A DNA stretch of 64,000 bases. Source: Nitzschia sp. DOCU1. Lineage: Eukaryota > Bacillariophyta > Bacillariophyceae > Bacillariales > Bacillariaceae. The stretch is taken from the NCBI GenBank assembly GCA_951394045.1, contig OX595990.1:1426001-1490000 (forward strand), in the 5' to 3' direction. Within the stretch, counting starts at the first letter, position 1, and every line of letters starts with the position of its first letter. Under the pieces are notes generated by a model that saw nothing but the letters and a program-made list of their open reading frames with translations, ran no database searches and was not told the DNA's origin. Both the position numbers and the translations under genes were made by a program. Of the stretch, positions 9,078 to 18,178 are shown in pieces.

Positions 9078-10718
9078 TCACTCGTCAGCAGCATCGCGTT
9101 CCTCGTACGGATGCAGATTCCGGATATTGTATGTTTGTTGCACTGCTCCCTTTCTGATGCGAATAGAGCCATTGTCATTAATGTGCACGATCTCATACGG
9201 ACCGCTATAAGGATTCGTCCCATACTTGCGGGATTGTTCATTACGGACCATTACCTTCTGTCCTACGCAATACCGGTAAACTCTTCGCGTCTTGTTTTCA
9301 GCTGCGTTATTTTGGATAATACGAGATTCTTTTCGTTCCTTAATTAATTTCCAGTTAGCTTCGAACCGGGTATTTAGGATAGCGTCGCGGCCAAACACTA
9401 GCTGCGTTGGCGTCGCTTGCATCGTTGTGTGATACGTTGCGCGTACTGCGAACATAGTGGCTGCAAGGACTCCGTCCAGTGACTCCGTATCTTCGGAGTT
9501 TTGCAACTCGAAAGTGCGAATCATGTTCCCTATGGTTTGGTGAACTCGCTCGATAATTGAATTAGCCTGCGGGTTTCGCGCTGTAATTGGCTTGGTCATT
9601 ACGCCGTAGTCTTCGCGCACCATTCTTCGGAATTCTCCCATGAATTCAGTTCCGCGGTCATAAATGATCTTTTGTGGCCACGGGTATCTCGTAAACCACG
9701 CCATTTCGGCCGCACTGGCTATCGAAAAGGCTTCTTTATTTGCTATACGTACCATCTCGAACCATCCGGTTGCGGGATCTATCATAGTGAGACACCATAG
9801 TTGTAGTGTCTTCTTACTACCTAGTTGTTTTATCTTATATGGACCTATCAGGTCGACACATAGCGTATCCCAAGGGTCTAGTATTTCTGCCGCCTTGGGT
9901 GGAAGATGCCCGTACTTGATTGTCTTGCGCTTTGTCAGCTGACAGGTCGGACAGGACTTGCAGATCCGCTCGACATCGCCGCGGATGTTTTTCCAGTAGA
10001 AGTGTTGTCGAATCGTTTGTTCGGTACGCGTTTCTCCTGGGTGACAGAGCATCTCGTGATACCACTTGACGCACCGTTTCTGGAGACTCGTTGGGAGAAC
10101 AATCTTGTCCTCGCGTACTATTAGTTCTCGCTTCTTTCCGCCCCCAAGATAGACTTTGACTGAATATAGCGGGTTTGTGCGTACTTTAGCTAATAAGGCG
10201 CGATCGGCATTCTGCATGCGCGCTATGTTTTTGTAAGTGAGTGGAAATGCGTCGCGCGGTAATTCGTCGCCCCCAAAAAACTCATTTAAGTGCGATTCGG
10301 GGAAAGCTCTATCGTCGAGATCGAGTCGACTAAGTGCGTCCGCAACGACGTTGTGTTCGCCCTTGATGTAGACAAGTTCGGGGCCAAACTCCTCGATTAA
10401 GAGGCGCCAACGCATGACGCGCTCCGTGTTAAATTCTTTATACGTAAGATTTTTATGGTCTGTGAAGACTCTGATTCGCTGTCCCAAAAGGATATTGCGA
10501 AATTCTTTAAGTGTTTCGACGATAGCTAAAAGCTCTCGTTCTGTCGTAGTATAGCGCGTTTGCGCCGGGTTCAATTTTCGACTATAGAACGCAATCGGTT
10601 TCCCGCGTTGCGATAACACTGCACCTAGCTGAGTATGACTAGCATCGGTGTGTAGTTCGAATGGTATGTTGAAATCGGGGTATGTTAGTAGTGTCTGCTT
10701 ACTGATAATTCGTTTCAT
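9078..10718 (-). CDS. Gypsy pol, RNase H and integrase part
   Basis: This is the C-terminal part of the retrotransposon polyprotein, in a different frame from the reverse-transcriptase part. RNase H spans about residues 10-120, with HTDAS, TTERELLAI and VFTDHKNLTY carrying the catalytic acidic residues and ADALSRL at its end. The integrase has a zinc-binding HHCC region (WYHEMLCH, then CKSCPTCQ), a DDE core (DLIGPY, YDRGTEF, NPQANSIIERVHQTIGN) and a C-terminal segment typical of Gypsy integrases (YSGPYEIVHIND). The stop at 9078 is 31 bp before the 3' LTR. The frame is open upstream to about 10770, where it should join the preceding part; the start codon at 10718 is internal to the polyprotein and not a real start. 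Confidence 0.9.
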   Translation of the reverse strand: MKRIISKQTLLTYPDFNIPFELHTDASHTQLGAVLSQRGKPIAFYSRKLNPAQTRYTTTERELLAIVETLKEFRNILLGQRIRVFTDHKNLTYKEFNTERVMRWRLLIEEFGPELVYIKGEHNVVADALSRLDLDDRAFPESHLNEFFGGDELPRDAFPLTYKNIARMQNADRALLAKVRTNPLYSVKVYLGGGKKRELIVREDKIVLPTSLQKRCVKWYHEMLCHPGETRTEQTIRQHFYWKNIRGDVERICKSCPTCQLTKRKTIKYGHLPPKAAEILDPWDTLCVDLIGPYKIKQLGSKKTLQLWCLTMIDPATGWFEMVRIANKEAFSIASAAEMAWFTRYPWPQKIIYDRGTEFMGEFRRMVREDYGVMTKPITARNPQANSIIERVHQTIGNMIRTFELQNSEDTESLDGVLAATMFAVRATYHTTMQATPTQLVFGRDAILNTRFEANWKLIKERKESRIIQNNAAENKTRRVYRYCVGQKVMVRNEQSRKYGTNPYSGPYEIVHINDNGSIRIRKGAVQQTYNIRNLHPYEERDAADE

Positions 10719-12508
10719 CGTGTCGAAGGCATTCTGCTCGACCGGACCCCATTGCCATTTGGCTTCTTAGAAGTTAGCGCACTCAGAGGGGCTAAAACTT
10801 CAGAGCGACGAATCCACATGTCGCGGTAGTAGTTAACTACGCCTATGAACTTACGTAGCTCGCGTTTATTGGTAGGTGCTTTCATAGCGTGAATAGCCTC
10901 TACTTTCTTTGCGACTGGTTGGATTCTGTCTCGCGTTATCCAGTACCCAAGGTATTCTAGTTCGCCACGGGCGAAGAACGACTTTCGGGCGTTCACCTTA
11001 AGACCGGTGTCTTTTAGACGTTTGAAAATGACTTCTAGTTTCTCTAGGTGGTCATCAAAATCGCCTTTAGTTAGTTCTAGTAGATCGTCGATGTACACTC
11101 GTACGTACTCTAGATCCTCAAAGAGGGTGCCCATTTTCTCTTGGAAAATGTCGGGACTATTCGAGAGCCCCATCGGCAAGCGTTGCATTTCGTACTTACC
11201 CCAAGGGAGTACGATAGTACATAGCTTCTTACTGTCTGGGCTTAACTCTATATGGTAGTAACCCATGTTGAGGTCGAGACTCGTCGCGTACTGAAAGCCT
11301 TCTAGCTTCATCAGTAAGTCCTGAATCTTCGGGATTGGATACGGCTTGCGTTTAATCCGTTTGTTCAATTCTCTAAAATCGTTGATGAATCGAACTGTTC
11401 CATCCTTTTTGGGGATGATAAAGGTGGGCGCACCCCATTCGGAGCGGTTCACCTTTTTGAGTACTCCGACTTGACAGAGTCGTTCGGCTTCATCGCGTAG
11501 GGTACGTTCATATGCTTTCGGTACAGGGTACGCTCTAGCATGGTACGGCTTGGCACCTTCTACTAGTTCAATGTCATAGGGGGCCCCACGCCATCGGCCG
11601 AGGGTACCATCGAATAGAGTCTGGTATTTCGCGAGTAGTTGTTCTAGCTTACTCTGCTCATCCTTACCAAGGTGAGTCTGCTCTCTAGCGATGCTACGTG
11701 CATCGGCTTTCTCGTACTTGGCGTCGAGAATTTCCTTGACGCGGTCCGACATCTCGTCGACATGTCCGCGTTCGTGTACATGATACGACGTCGCCGTCGT
11801 CGCATCTATTTCTTTCATTGGCATGCGTGCATCGTCCCATTCTACTTCCATAGCTTTGAAGTCGATCACCAGACCTAGTTCTTGCATGAGGTCTCTGCCT
11901 ATAATCATATCATAGTTACCTAGATCGTCCGCTAGGTGAAAGTCCCACTCGATCAATCGATCGTCGTGTAGTTCTGGTAGACTGAGTTGCGTGGTCACGC
12001 GCTCAGTACACTTATAACTACCGCTCATAGTCGTGAATACAGTAGTCGCCTTTTGGGTCTTTATTTTTAGTTTACTAGCGCTGCTCTTCTTCCAGAGACA
12101 GCCACTCCCGCCAGAGTCAAGAAGTGCCTTGACGGTTACTACTTGTTGCCGACGTCCGCTGCGTTGGTTAACACGTGCAAACGTGATCGGTACTAGATGA
12201 CTGGATTTTTGTCGTTTGTTTGAGCCTACAGTTCGACTACCTCGAATCGTGTTCAATAAGTAAAGCTCGCGCTCGCGCTGTGCTGCCGCCAGACATGCGT
12301 CGAGAGAGCTGAAACTTCGAGATTTCGTTAGTTTAACGAAATTCCTGCTTGCGTGTGTTTTTTGCAAATTTTGTGTTGCGCTCGTAACGCTATCGCTATT
12401 ATAAAATGATTCCATGTGTTGGACATCGTCCCTATGGGTAAAACTAGTGTAATCGTTCAATTTATCACTATTATTATTATTTTCACACGTAGTCACCGGC
12501 TCACATCG
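10715..12508 (-). CDS. Gypsy pol, protease and reverse-transcriptase part
   Basis: This region encodes an aspartic protease (ALLDSGGSG) and a reverse transcriptase (WGAPTFIIPKKDG, then RPYPIPK-like and LDLNMGYYHI segments, and the YIDDLL active site). It is in the same frame as gag and separated from it by a single TGA (12509-12511), with no ATG directly after the stop; the first Met in this frame is about 32 codons later (MESFYNSD). Synthesis by stop-codon readthrough is therefore likely (inference). The end at 10715 is premature: from about 10760 the expected connection to RNase H continues in another frame, consistent with one missing base. Confidence 0.9.
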   Translation of the reverse strand, partial: RCEPVTTCENNNNSDKLNDYTSFTHRDDVQHMESFYNSDSVTSATQNLQKTHASRNFVKLTKSRSFSSLDACLAAAQRERELYLLNTIRGSRTVGSNKRQKSSHLVPITFARVNQRSGRRQQVVTVKALLDSGGSGCLWKKSSASKLKIKTQKATTVFTTMSGSYKCTERVTTQLSLPELHDDRLIEWDFHLADDLGNYDMIIGRDLMQELGLVIDFKAMEVEWDDARMPMKEIDATTATSYHVHERGHVDEMSDRVKEILDAKYEKADARSIAREQTHLGKDEQSKLEQLLAKYQTLFDGTLGRWRGAPYDIELVEGAKPYHARAYPVPKAYERTLRDEAERLCQVGVLKKVNRSEWGAPTFIIPKKDGTVRFINDFRELNKRIKRKPYPIPKIQDLLMKLEGFQYATSLDLNMGYYHIELSPDSKKLCTIVLPWGKYEMQRLPMGLSNSPDIFQEKMGTLFEDLEYVRVYIDDLLELTKGDFDDHLEKLEVIFKRLKDTGLKVNARKSFFARGELEYLGYWITRDRIQPVAKKVEAIHAMKAPTNKRELRKFIGVVNYYRDMWIRRSEVLAPLSALTSKKPNGNGVRSSRMPSTR

Positions 12509-13693
12509 TCAATCCATTTCGACATCGCTGTCGCTACTGACGCTAAGCTTGTCGAAATCCGGGAGATCGTTGAGATCATCCATGTCATAGTTAAAATTGT
12601 CCATCGACGGAGGATCTTCGGCCTTGCGCTTCTTGGCAGATTGCTTGACCGCGTTGTCCACCATAGACTTAATGTAGGCATGAAGCTCGCCTGTTTTCTT
12701 CTTCTTCTCGCCGTCTCCATCGTTGTCGCTGCGGCGCCAAGTTTTGTTTTCAAAGCGGGTCTTTTTGAAATGACCTCCGACGTTGGAGTGGGCAGATGCC
12801 ATCTTCTTCGCCTGGTCCTTTAAAATAAGACAATCATGGGAAGCGTGCGTGTTGTTAGCTCCATGATACAAGCATTCATATTTTGCGGCCTTACCGTCGG
12901 TTCCCGCTCTCGGGCCTCCGCGCTTCCTCTTCGAGGGATTTTCGTCATTCGACTTGCCATGCTTATCCGCCTTCTTGCTAAGGGCTTCGTTGATTTCCTC
13001 AGTAGCTTCCAGCCGTTCGCAGAAGTCTACGAAGTCTTGAACCGTGTGTTCCACCGGCTCGAATCCTTGTAGGATCATCTCCTTGCGCCACTTGGCGGGG
13101 ATCCCAAACTCGCAATTCTCCATGAGCTCGTCGTCGGGAATTTTGTTTTTCTCGCCTTTCTCGTCGAAGAGCGCGAGGTAATCGTTTAGCTCGCGGAGCC
13201 GAGCCACATACGCCTTCATTGTCATCGTCGGGGGCTTTCGGCAGATCCGATGCATATAGCGCTTTTGAAGTTGCACTGCGCGTTTTGGGAGAACATACGC
13301 CGTAACCGCGTGCAAACTTTTCTCAAAACTCTCAGGAGTTTCGGCTTCGAGTTCCGAGGCCTTCGCGTTGAACGCGGCCAATACCTGGCCTTTCAGCAAA
13401 TTGCGTGTTAACGCAAATTTCTGAGGTCCCGTAGTCAAGTCCTGACCTGCGATCACATCCTTAAGTCCGATAAGGAAAAGGAACCACTCTTCGGGCGTTC
13501 CGTCGGTGAAATGCGGTTGTTTGACGCGTCGCGTCAACGACTTTTTATCTTTTGGGTCAATGCGCAAGTCGTATTGACTGTACGCCCCATCTTTGAGCTC
13601 CTTTGGCTCGGGTCTTTCGATACTGACCGGTGCTGATTTGAAGCCCTGCTTCTCGGCAGCGGTCTTCTTCGGGATGCTGTTTGCAATCTTCAT
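12509..13693 (-). CDS. gag: Gypsy gag protein
   Basis: This 394-residue gag-like protein forms the particle that packages element RNA. I chose ATG 13693; upstream the frame reaches into the LTR without another ATG. The middle resembles retrotransposon gag capsid domains (EEWFLFLIGLKDV, then FEKSLHAVTAYVLPKRAVQ). Residues about 255-285 hold a short Cys/His knuckle (ECLYHGANNTHASHDC) of the type that binds RNA. The C-terminus is Lys-rich, then Asp/Ser-rich, ending SDSDVEMD before a TGA that is followed by CGA. The same frame continues into protease. Confidence 0.88.
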   Translation of the reverse strand: MKIANSIPKKTAAEKQGFKSAPVSIERPEPKELKDGAYSQYDLRIDPKDKKSLTRRVKQPHFTDGTPEEWFLFLIGLKDVIAGQDLTTGPQKFALTRNLLKGQVLAAFNAKASELEAETPESFEKSLHAVTAYVLPKRAVQLQKRYMHRICRKPPTMTMKAYVARLRELNDYLALFDEKGEKNKIPDDELMENCEFGIPAKWRKEMILQGFEPVEHTVQDFVDFCERLEATEEINEALSKKADKHGKSNDENPSKRKRGGPRAGTDGKAAKYECLYHGANNTHASHDCLILKDQAKKMASAHSNVGGHFKKTRFENKTWRRSDNDGDGEKKKKTGELHAYIKSMVDNAVKQSAKKRKAEDPPSMDNFNYDMDDLNDLPDFDKLSVSSDSDVEMD

Positions 13694-13730
13694 CTTTAGC
13701 TCACGCGTGTAACGTGGAGTGTTAACACTG

Positions 13731-14147
13731 TGCACTACGCTGAAAGTACGATGAAAAAGTTGTAGTGGAAATAATTGTGAGATCTAAGTTATCGCTGATT
13801 CTATCGCTCCTAGACCACGAGGGTCTTTCCTCAACGCATCCAGTATGCGTTGGATACAACTCCCACTGATCTAGCTTCTCGGATCTCTTCCAGATCTATA
13901 GCTAGATACTGTTGGAGGTTCTAGTCCAGTAGTAGACGTCGACGGCTTGCCGCGCTCGCCGTTGTCGTCGTCATTGCTCGTCAGCCGCGCCGGCCTTGCC
14001 CGTCCGTCCGTGCGTCCACAGACGTTCGACCAAGTCGACATCAGCCAGGTATGTTTCTATGGTATGTAGGTACTACACGTAGGCCATTGTGTGGACTCTT
14101 TACTCTAACTACTTGTTAGGTCTAGAGGGGTATTCTAGTGTACTGCA
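13731..14147 (-). repeat. 5' LTR of the Gypsy element
   Basis: 417-bp LTR that should carry the promoter for the minus-strand transcript. It is 99.5% identical to the 3' LTR (two differences counted by eye). The host bases GTCC follow directly at 14148-14151. Confidence 0.95.
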
Positions 14148-14852
14148 GTCCGATTGCGGATCGACACTCATACTCTTCCACGCAATGGGGAGTGTCCTGT
14201 GGAGCACCAGGACCTTCTTGTTAGGCTTTTGTTCTTCTTCTTCTCTGTCTGCAGTAGAAGCAGATGAGGCTCATAAAAAAAAAAAACATGAGAGTCTCGT
14301 GCACGAAAAATGAAAATTGGGCAAAGTCAAGCGCCGAATTTACCAGCAAACGCTCATGATGACCCCCATATTTATCGATGCAACTTCCCCAGAACAACTT
14401 TGAGGAAGGCCAGGGGAACCTGGAATCAGGGAATATGGAATGTTTCCCAGCTAGAAAAAGATGACCTAAGGTAGTGCTGTTATCTTCCGATGGGTGGAAG
14501 ATAAGAGATTCGACTAAAATTAATTTTAGTCATTATATTCCGCAATCAGAAGATAAAAAAGTGTTGGGATATGATCATATGATAGTGTGACTGTGGTCGG
14601 GACGAATGCCAATGCTGAAAAACAGGGGATGTCCCCCGAGGAGGAAAAGGGGGCAACGGGGCATGCATATCCAAAAGTCTCGAGTAGCGCTCGCGTGGAA
14701 TGGGAAGCATCGTCACTATGACAACTCATCAAATAACTTTTGCAACTATGAATAGGATGCTTTCAACCCTAGAAGGTCCAACAGGGAGCCGGTGGAATAT
14801 TCTTGCTTTTGTTTGGAGGGTTGTGCTTGGGATTGGCGAACAACGAGTATTT
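14148..14852. other. Spacer between the retrotransposon and the inverted solo LTR
   Basis: No gene is recognised. It holds an A-tract near 14276-14286, an 8-bp-stem hairpin at about 14481-14503 (TATCTTCC / GGAAGATA) and a perfect 20-bp palindrome at 14512-14531 (GACTAAAATTAATTTTAGTC). Confidence 0.5.
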
Positions 14853-15270
14853 TGCAGTACACTAGAATACCCCTCTAGACCTAACGACTAGTTAGAGTAA
14901 TGAGTACACACAATGGCCTACGTGTAGTACCAACATACCTTAGATACATACCTGGCTGACGTCGACTTGGTCGAACGTCTGTGGACGCACGGACGGACGG
15001 GCAAGGCCGGCGCGGCTGACGAGCAATGACGACGACAGTTGCGAGCATGGCGAGCCGTCGACGTCTACCACTGGACTAGAAGTTCCAACGGTATCGAGTT
15101 ATAGACCTTGAAGAGTCCCGAGAAGCCAGATCGGTGGGAGTTGTATCCAACGCATACAGGATGCGTTGAGGAAAGACTCCGGTGATCTAGAAGCGATAGA
15201 ATCAGCGATAACTTTAGATCTCACAATTATTTCCACTACAACTTTTTCATCGTACTTTCAGCGTAGTGCA
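14853..15270 (+). mobile_element. Solo LTR of the same Gypsy family, inverted
   Basis: This 418-bp sequence is the reverse complement of the element's LTR with many substitutions, so it is clearly older than the full copy 700 bp away. It starts TGCAGTAC and ends GTAGTGCA. ATTT lies on both sides (14849-14852 and 15271-15274), a 4-bp target duplication like that of the full element. No internal region remains, as expected after LTR-LTR recombination. Confidence 0.9.
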
Positions 15271-15738
15271 ATTTTCTGCTATCTCCGAAAGAACATCTCG
15301 CTCTACAGCATTATGACTAACTGAACTGAGCTAGCTTGATCGGCCACTCTTGTACAAGCAGATATAAGGCTAACATGCTTGTTTTTTTTGCTAATAGGAA
15401 CTTGTATTAAATTTCTCAGCGATCCAACTACGGTAGTCTAGGGCCAGTAGTGTCCACGTATGTATTGACACTGAGTAATATCATAGCAAACCTCAGCATG
15501 GCGCGCCAGAAATTACGTACCCGCAGGGTATGGTACATTTTCTACAGGAAGATCCGCCTTGGTTGGCCCCGCGCCCTGCGGGGGCAAGAACACCCTCCAA
15601 CAAGCGAACAGCACGGGCTTTCGGGTGCATGTTTCGTGTCGTTGTCATTGCCACAATCAAAGTGCAAGAACCACGCTGCGCTAGCGGTCGCATTCCATCG
15701 ATTCCACTTCCTGATAAGTCATACCACTCTACATCACA
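15271..15738. other. Intergenic, upstream of RPA3
   Basis: This should contain the RPA3 promoter and 5' leader. A frame starting at 15450 overlaps the RPA3 start and shows no family resemblance, so I treat it as chance. Confidence 0.5.
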
Positions 15739-16179
15739 ATGGCAGAAGTAGCTCAAGAAGATGGCGCCTATCCGAGAATCAACGGTGGGATGCTTCAATC
15801 TCAGCAATTCACTGGAATGATTATTAGCGCGGTCGGCTACATCGTCGGACCGAACACTATGCAAGCCGCCGACGGCACCAATATCACTCTGGACACTGAC
15901 AATATTGCGGAAGCGCTTGTCGTCAATCCAGAAATGTGTGTTGAAATTATTGGAAGCGCTCAGGACGCAACCACCATTGCGGTATGTACAAATCCCGTTT
16001 CCCCCTTGGCACTGTCCAGTCAAATGACTCATTTTTCTTTCTCCTTGTATTTCTCCCAGGCATTTGTCTCTCGCGAACTCGGAACGGACATGGACTTGGG
16101 GCTCTACAACAAAATGATAATGGTCCAGCAGTCACACCTTTATGCGCATTACTTTCAAGATCCTGTTGCCTCGCATTGA
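15739..16179 (+). CDS. RPA3: Replication protein A subunit 3 (RPA14)
   Basis: This is the small subunit of the heterotrimeric single-strand DNA-binding complex used in replication, repair and recombination. Exons are 15739-15981 and 16060-16179; the 78-bp intron starts GTATGT and ends CCCAG, is in phase 0, and contains no stop, so the unspliced frame is also open. The spliced protein is 120 residues, the usual length. PRINGGMLQ near the start and the C-terminal LGLYNKMIMVQQSHLYAHYF match the family's OB fold and trimerisation helix. RAD51, which works with RPA in strand exchange, lies 7 kb downstream, but there is no sign that the genes are linked in regulation. Confidence 0.85.
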   Translation: MAEVAQEDGAYPRINGGMLQSQQFTGMIISAVGYIVGPNTMQAADGTNITLDTDNIAEALVVNPEMCVEIIGSAQDATTIAVCTNPVSPLALSSQMTHFSFSLYFSQAFVSRELGTDMDLGLYNKMIMVQQSHLYAHYFQDPVASH

Positions 16180-16569
16180 GCTTTTATCATGGAAAATGAC
16201 GAGACAATGATTTGCGCTTTTCGGGAGCTTCCTAGTAAAGAGCGTCTCTCGGCTTCTGTCATAAATAAGTAGGTCAGCTGCAAAACTATTCCTTTTCGCT
16301 AGTAGCACAAGCTGATTAGCCATCGAGCTCCACAAGAGGAACCTTCAGATTGCGTAGCGAGTTAAAGCGTCGGAAGGTACCGGTATAGTAGTGGGGTGCG
16401 ATTGCCTCTTCCTGGTCTCTCTAACTAAAGACGTGTGTACTACAATAAATACCGGTAGAAGATTGAAAGAAACTTTTCAGCCCTGCAATACTCCTGAAAT
16501 ACACCAAACACCCCATCCTCACCCAAGACACGATGCTATTCGTTAGAACCACGGGAATCATCAAAAACT

Positions 16570-16742
16570 AGCTACTACCGGAAGTATGAGTTTTAGAACG
16601 AGTATGCTAGGTGATTTTTCTGGTAGAAACAATTTTTACTGTTACTCCAAGCACATCGTTTTAAAGATTTTCCTTACTCAAACAGTAGCACTACTTTGCT
16701 ACGAGTGCTGTTGCTTCAAAACAAGCTTGGAGATGACAGGTG
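16570..16742. repeat. 3'-flank copy A of the tandem duplication
   Basis: This segment (from AGCTACTACCGGAAG to GCTTGGAGATGACAGG) is closely similar to 19456-19653, although copy B has an insertion of about 25 bp in the middle. Each copy lies just downstream of one of the two lysine-rich secreted-protein genes. The duplication therefore included the 3' flanks. Confidence 0.75.
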
Positions 16743-16776
16743 CTTCGGTGTTTTCAAATCCATGAATTCAATCTCC

Positions 16777-18178
16777 TTAGTTCAAGAGAACCCGATTGCG
16801 TTTGCTGCCTTTACTAGACTTGCTGGAGCTGCCCTTACTGCACAGAATAAGCAACAAAACAAGACATTGTATTTGAAAATTCAAGAGTGAGAAAGTGCTG
16901 CAATGTCGATTGATAGCTTTAGTAGCTTCATGGAAATAAGAAGAACCGACTTACCCTGATGCAGGAGGCGCCTCGTAGTCATGCGGCTCGTAGCCATGCG
17001 AATTTCCTTTTCCTCCGCTCGTGCTTCCTTTGCCAGAGTCAGAGCCTTTGCCCTTACCGCTGTCGCCCTTTCCAGCGCTCTTACTGCTCTTGCTTCCTTT
17101 GCCAGAGTCAGAGCCTTTGCCCTTACCGCTGTCGTAGGAGTCATCGCCTCCTTTGCCCTTACCGCTGTCGTGGGGCTCATCACCTCCTTTGCCCTTGCCA
17201 CTGGTGGAAGGTTCGTCGTAGCCTTTACCAGCGCTCTTGCTGCTCTTACCAGTCTTGCTGCTCTTGCTGCCTTTGCCAGAGTCATAACCTTTGCCTTTAC
17301 CGCTGGTGTCGTAGGGCTCATCGCCTCCTTTGCCCTTACCACTGGTGGAAGGTTCGTCGTAGCCTTTACCAGCGCTCTTGCTACTCTTACCACTCTTGCT
17401 GCTCTTGTTACTCTTGCTACTCTTGCTTCCTGTTTCAATCCAAACAAATAGTTAGAACCATCTTCGAATGTTTTACTTAAGGGGGGTTCTCCACCCTTTT
17501 AGAGGCCAAGAACGCAGCGCGTGCACTTACCGTGCCCTTCTTCGCAGTATCCTTTTCCTGAGAAATCGAATCACCATGAACAAACATGTATTAGAATCAA
17601 GTCGAACCCATGCAATTGTAGTACTGCAGCCAAATGGCTTCAATTTGCACCTACCGTATCTGTCGCCTTTGTACGAGGCTGCTGGGCCGTGGTGATAGCG
17701 AACGCAAAGAAGTCAAACGTTAGTCCCTTCTTGATCGTTGTCTGCATACTTGTCAAGTCAAATACTTACAACTTGCGCTCTTTGAAGACTTCGAGGACTT
17801 GGACGTGGAAGACCCCTTCGAGGATTTCGAGGACTTTGAGTTGCGATTAAGTGGGATGCAATCCACCATGCTCATGTCCCCGGAATAACCCTCATGGTCA
17901 CCAGCATCGTAATAGCCACCCAAAACACGGTTCCATTCCAAGTCCATTCCGATGTCATCTGGATCGTTTTGTACGAGAACATGCTCGTCCCTTTCAACCT
18001 GAAAGCCATGGATCTGGTGCCGAGGGCGTGCCACAACATCGGAATGGTCTCCTCGCAGGCGAAGTCTGAGTACATTCTTGCTCTCGTCACGGTCATCAGG
18101 CTCCACCGCAACAGCAACAGCAAGTTGACTCGCTGTCAATGCAAGAGAGAGAAGTATAGTCGCATACATTTGGGCCAT
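16777..18178 (-). CDS. Secreted lysine/serine/glycine-rich protein, silaffin-like, five exons
   Basis: Exons on the minus strand: 17770-18178, 17655-17681, 17531-17557, 16955-17429 and 16777-16837. All junctions are GT-AG and keep one frame (332 aa). The protein begins MAQMYATILLSLALTASQLA, a signal peptide, followed by an acidic segment with VLVQNDPDD and NRVLGG. The end of exon 1 and exon 4 carry lysines every third residue (SKSSKSNKSSKSGKSSK), i.e. KxxKxxKxxKxxKxxK, the lysine-cluster pattern that targets diatom proteins to silica. Two 27-bp micro-exons add Tyr and one Cys. Repeats of the type YDEPSTSGKGKGGDEP fill exon 4. The terminal exon adds GKGSSSKSSKGSKRNRVLLN. A silica or cell-wall role is inference; an adhesive or mucilage protein is the alternative. 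Exon 2 could start three bases later. Confidence 0.75.

Larger units (their letters stand above)
8631..14147 (-). mobile_element. Complete Ty3/Gypsy LTR retrotransposon
   Basis: The 5.5-kb element is transcribed on the minus strand: 5' LTR 13731-14147, gag, pol (protease, reverse transcriptase, RNase H, integrase, in Gypsy order) and 3' LTR 8631-9047. The LTRs are 417 bp, begin TGCACTAC, end GTACTGCA and differ at only two positions, so insertion was recent. The host bases GTCC flank both ends (8627-8630 and 14148-14151), a 4-bp target duplication. Next to the 5' LTR there is no TGG-type tRNA primer site; instead the palindrome AGTGTTAACACT follows. A short G-rich tract (ATGGGGGCGCA on the minus strand) precedes the 3' LTR. 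The pol frame has one frameshift near 10760. Confidence 0.95.

Noticed and set aside
15450..15827. 125-codon frame overlapping the start of RPA3
   Set aside because: It is in a different frame from RPA3, with no domain, and the RPA3 reading is secure.
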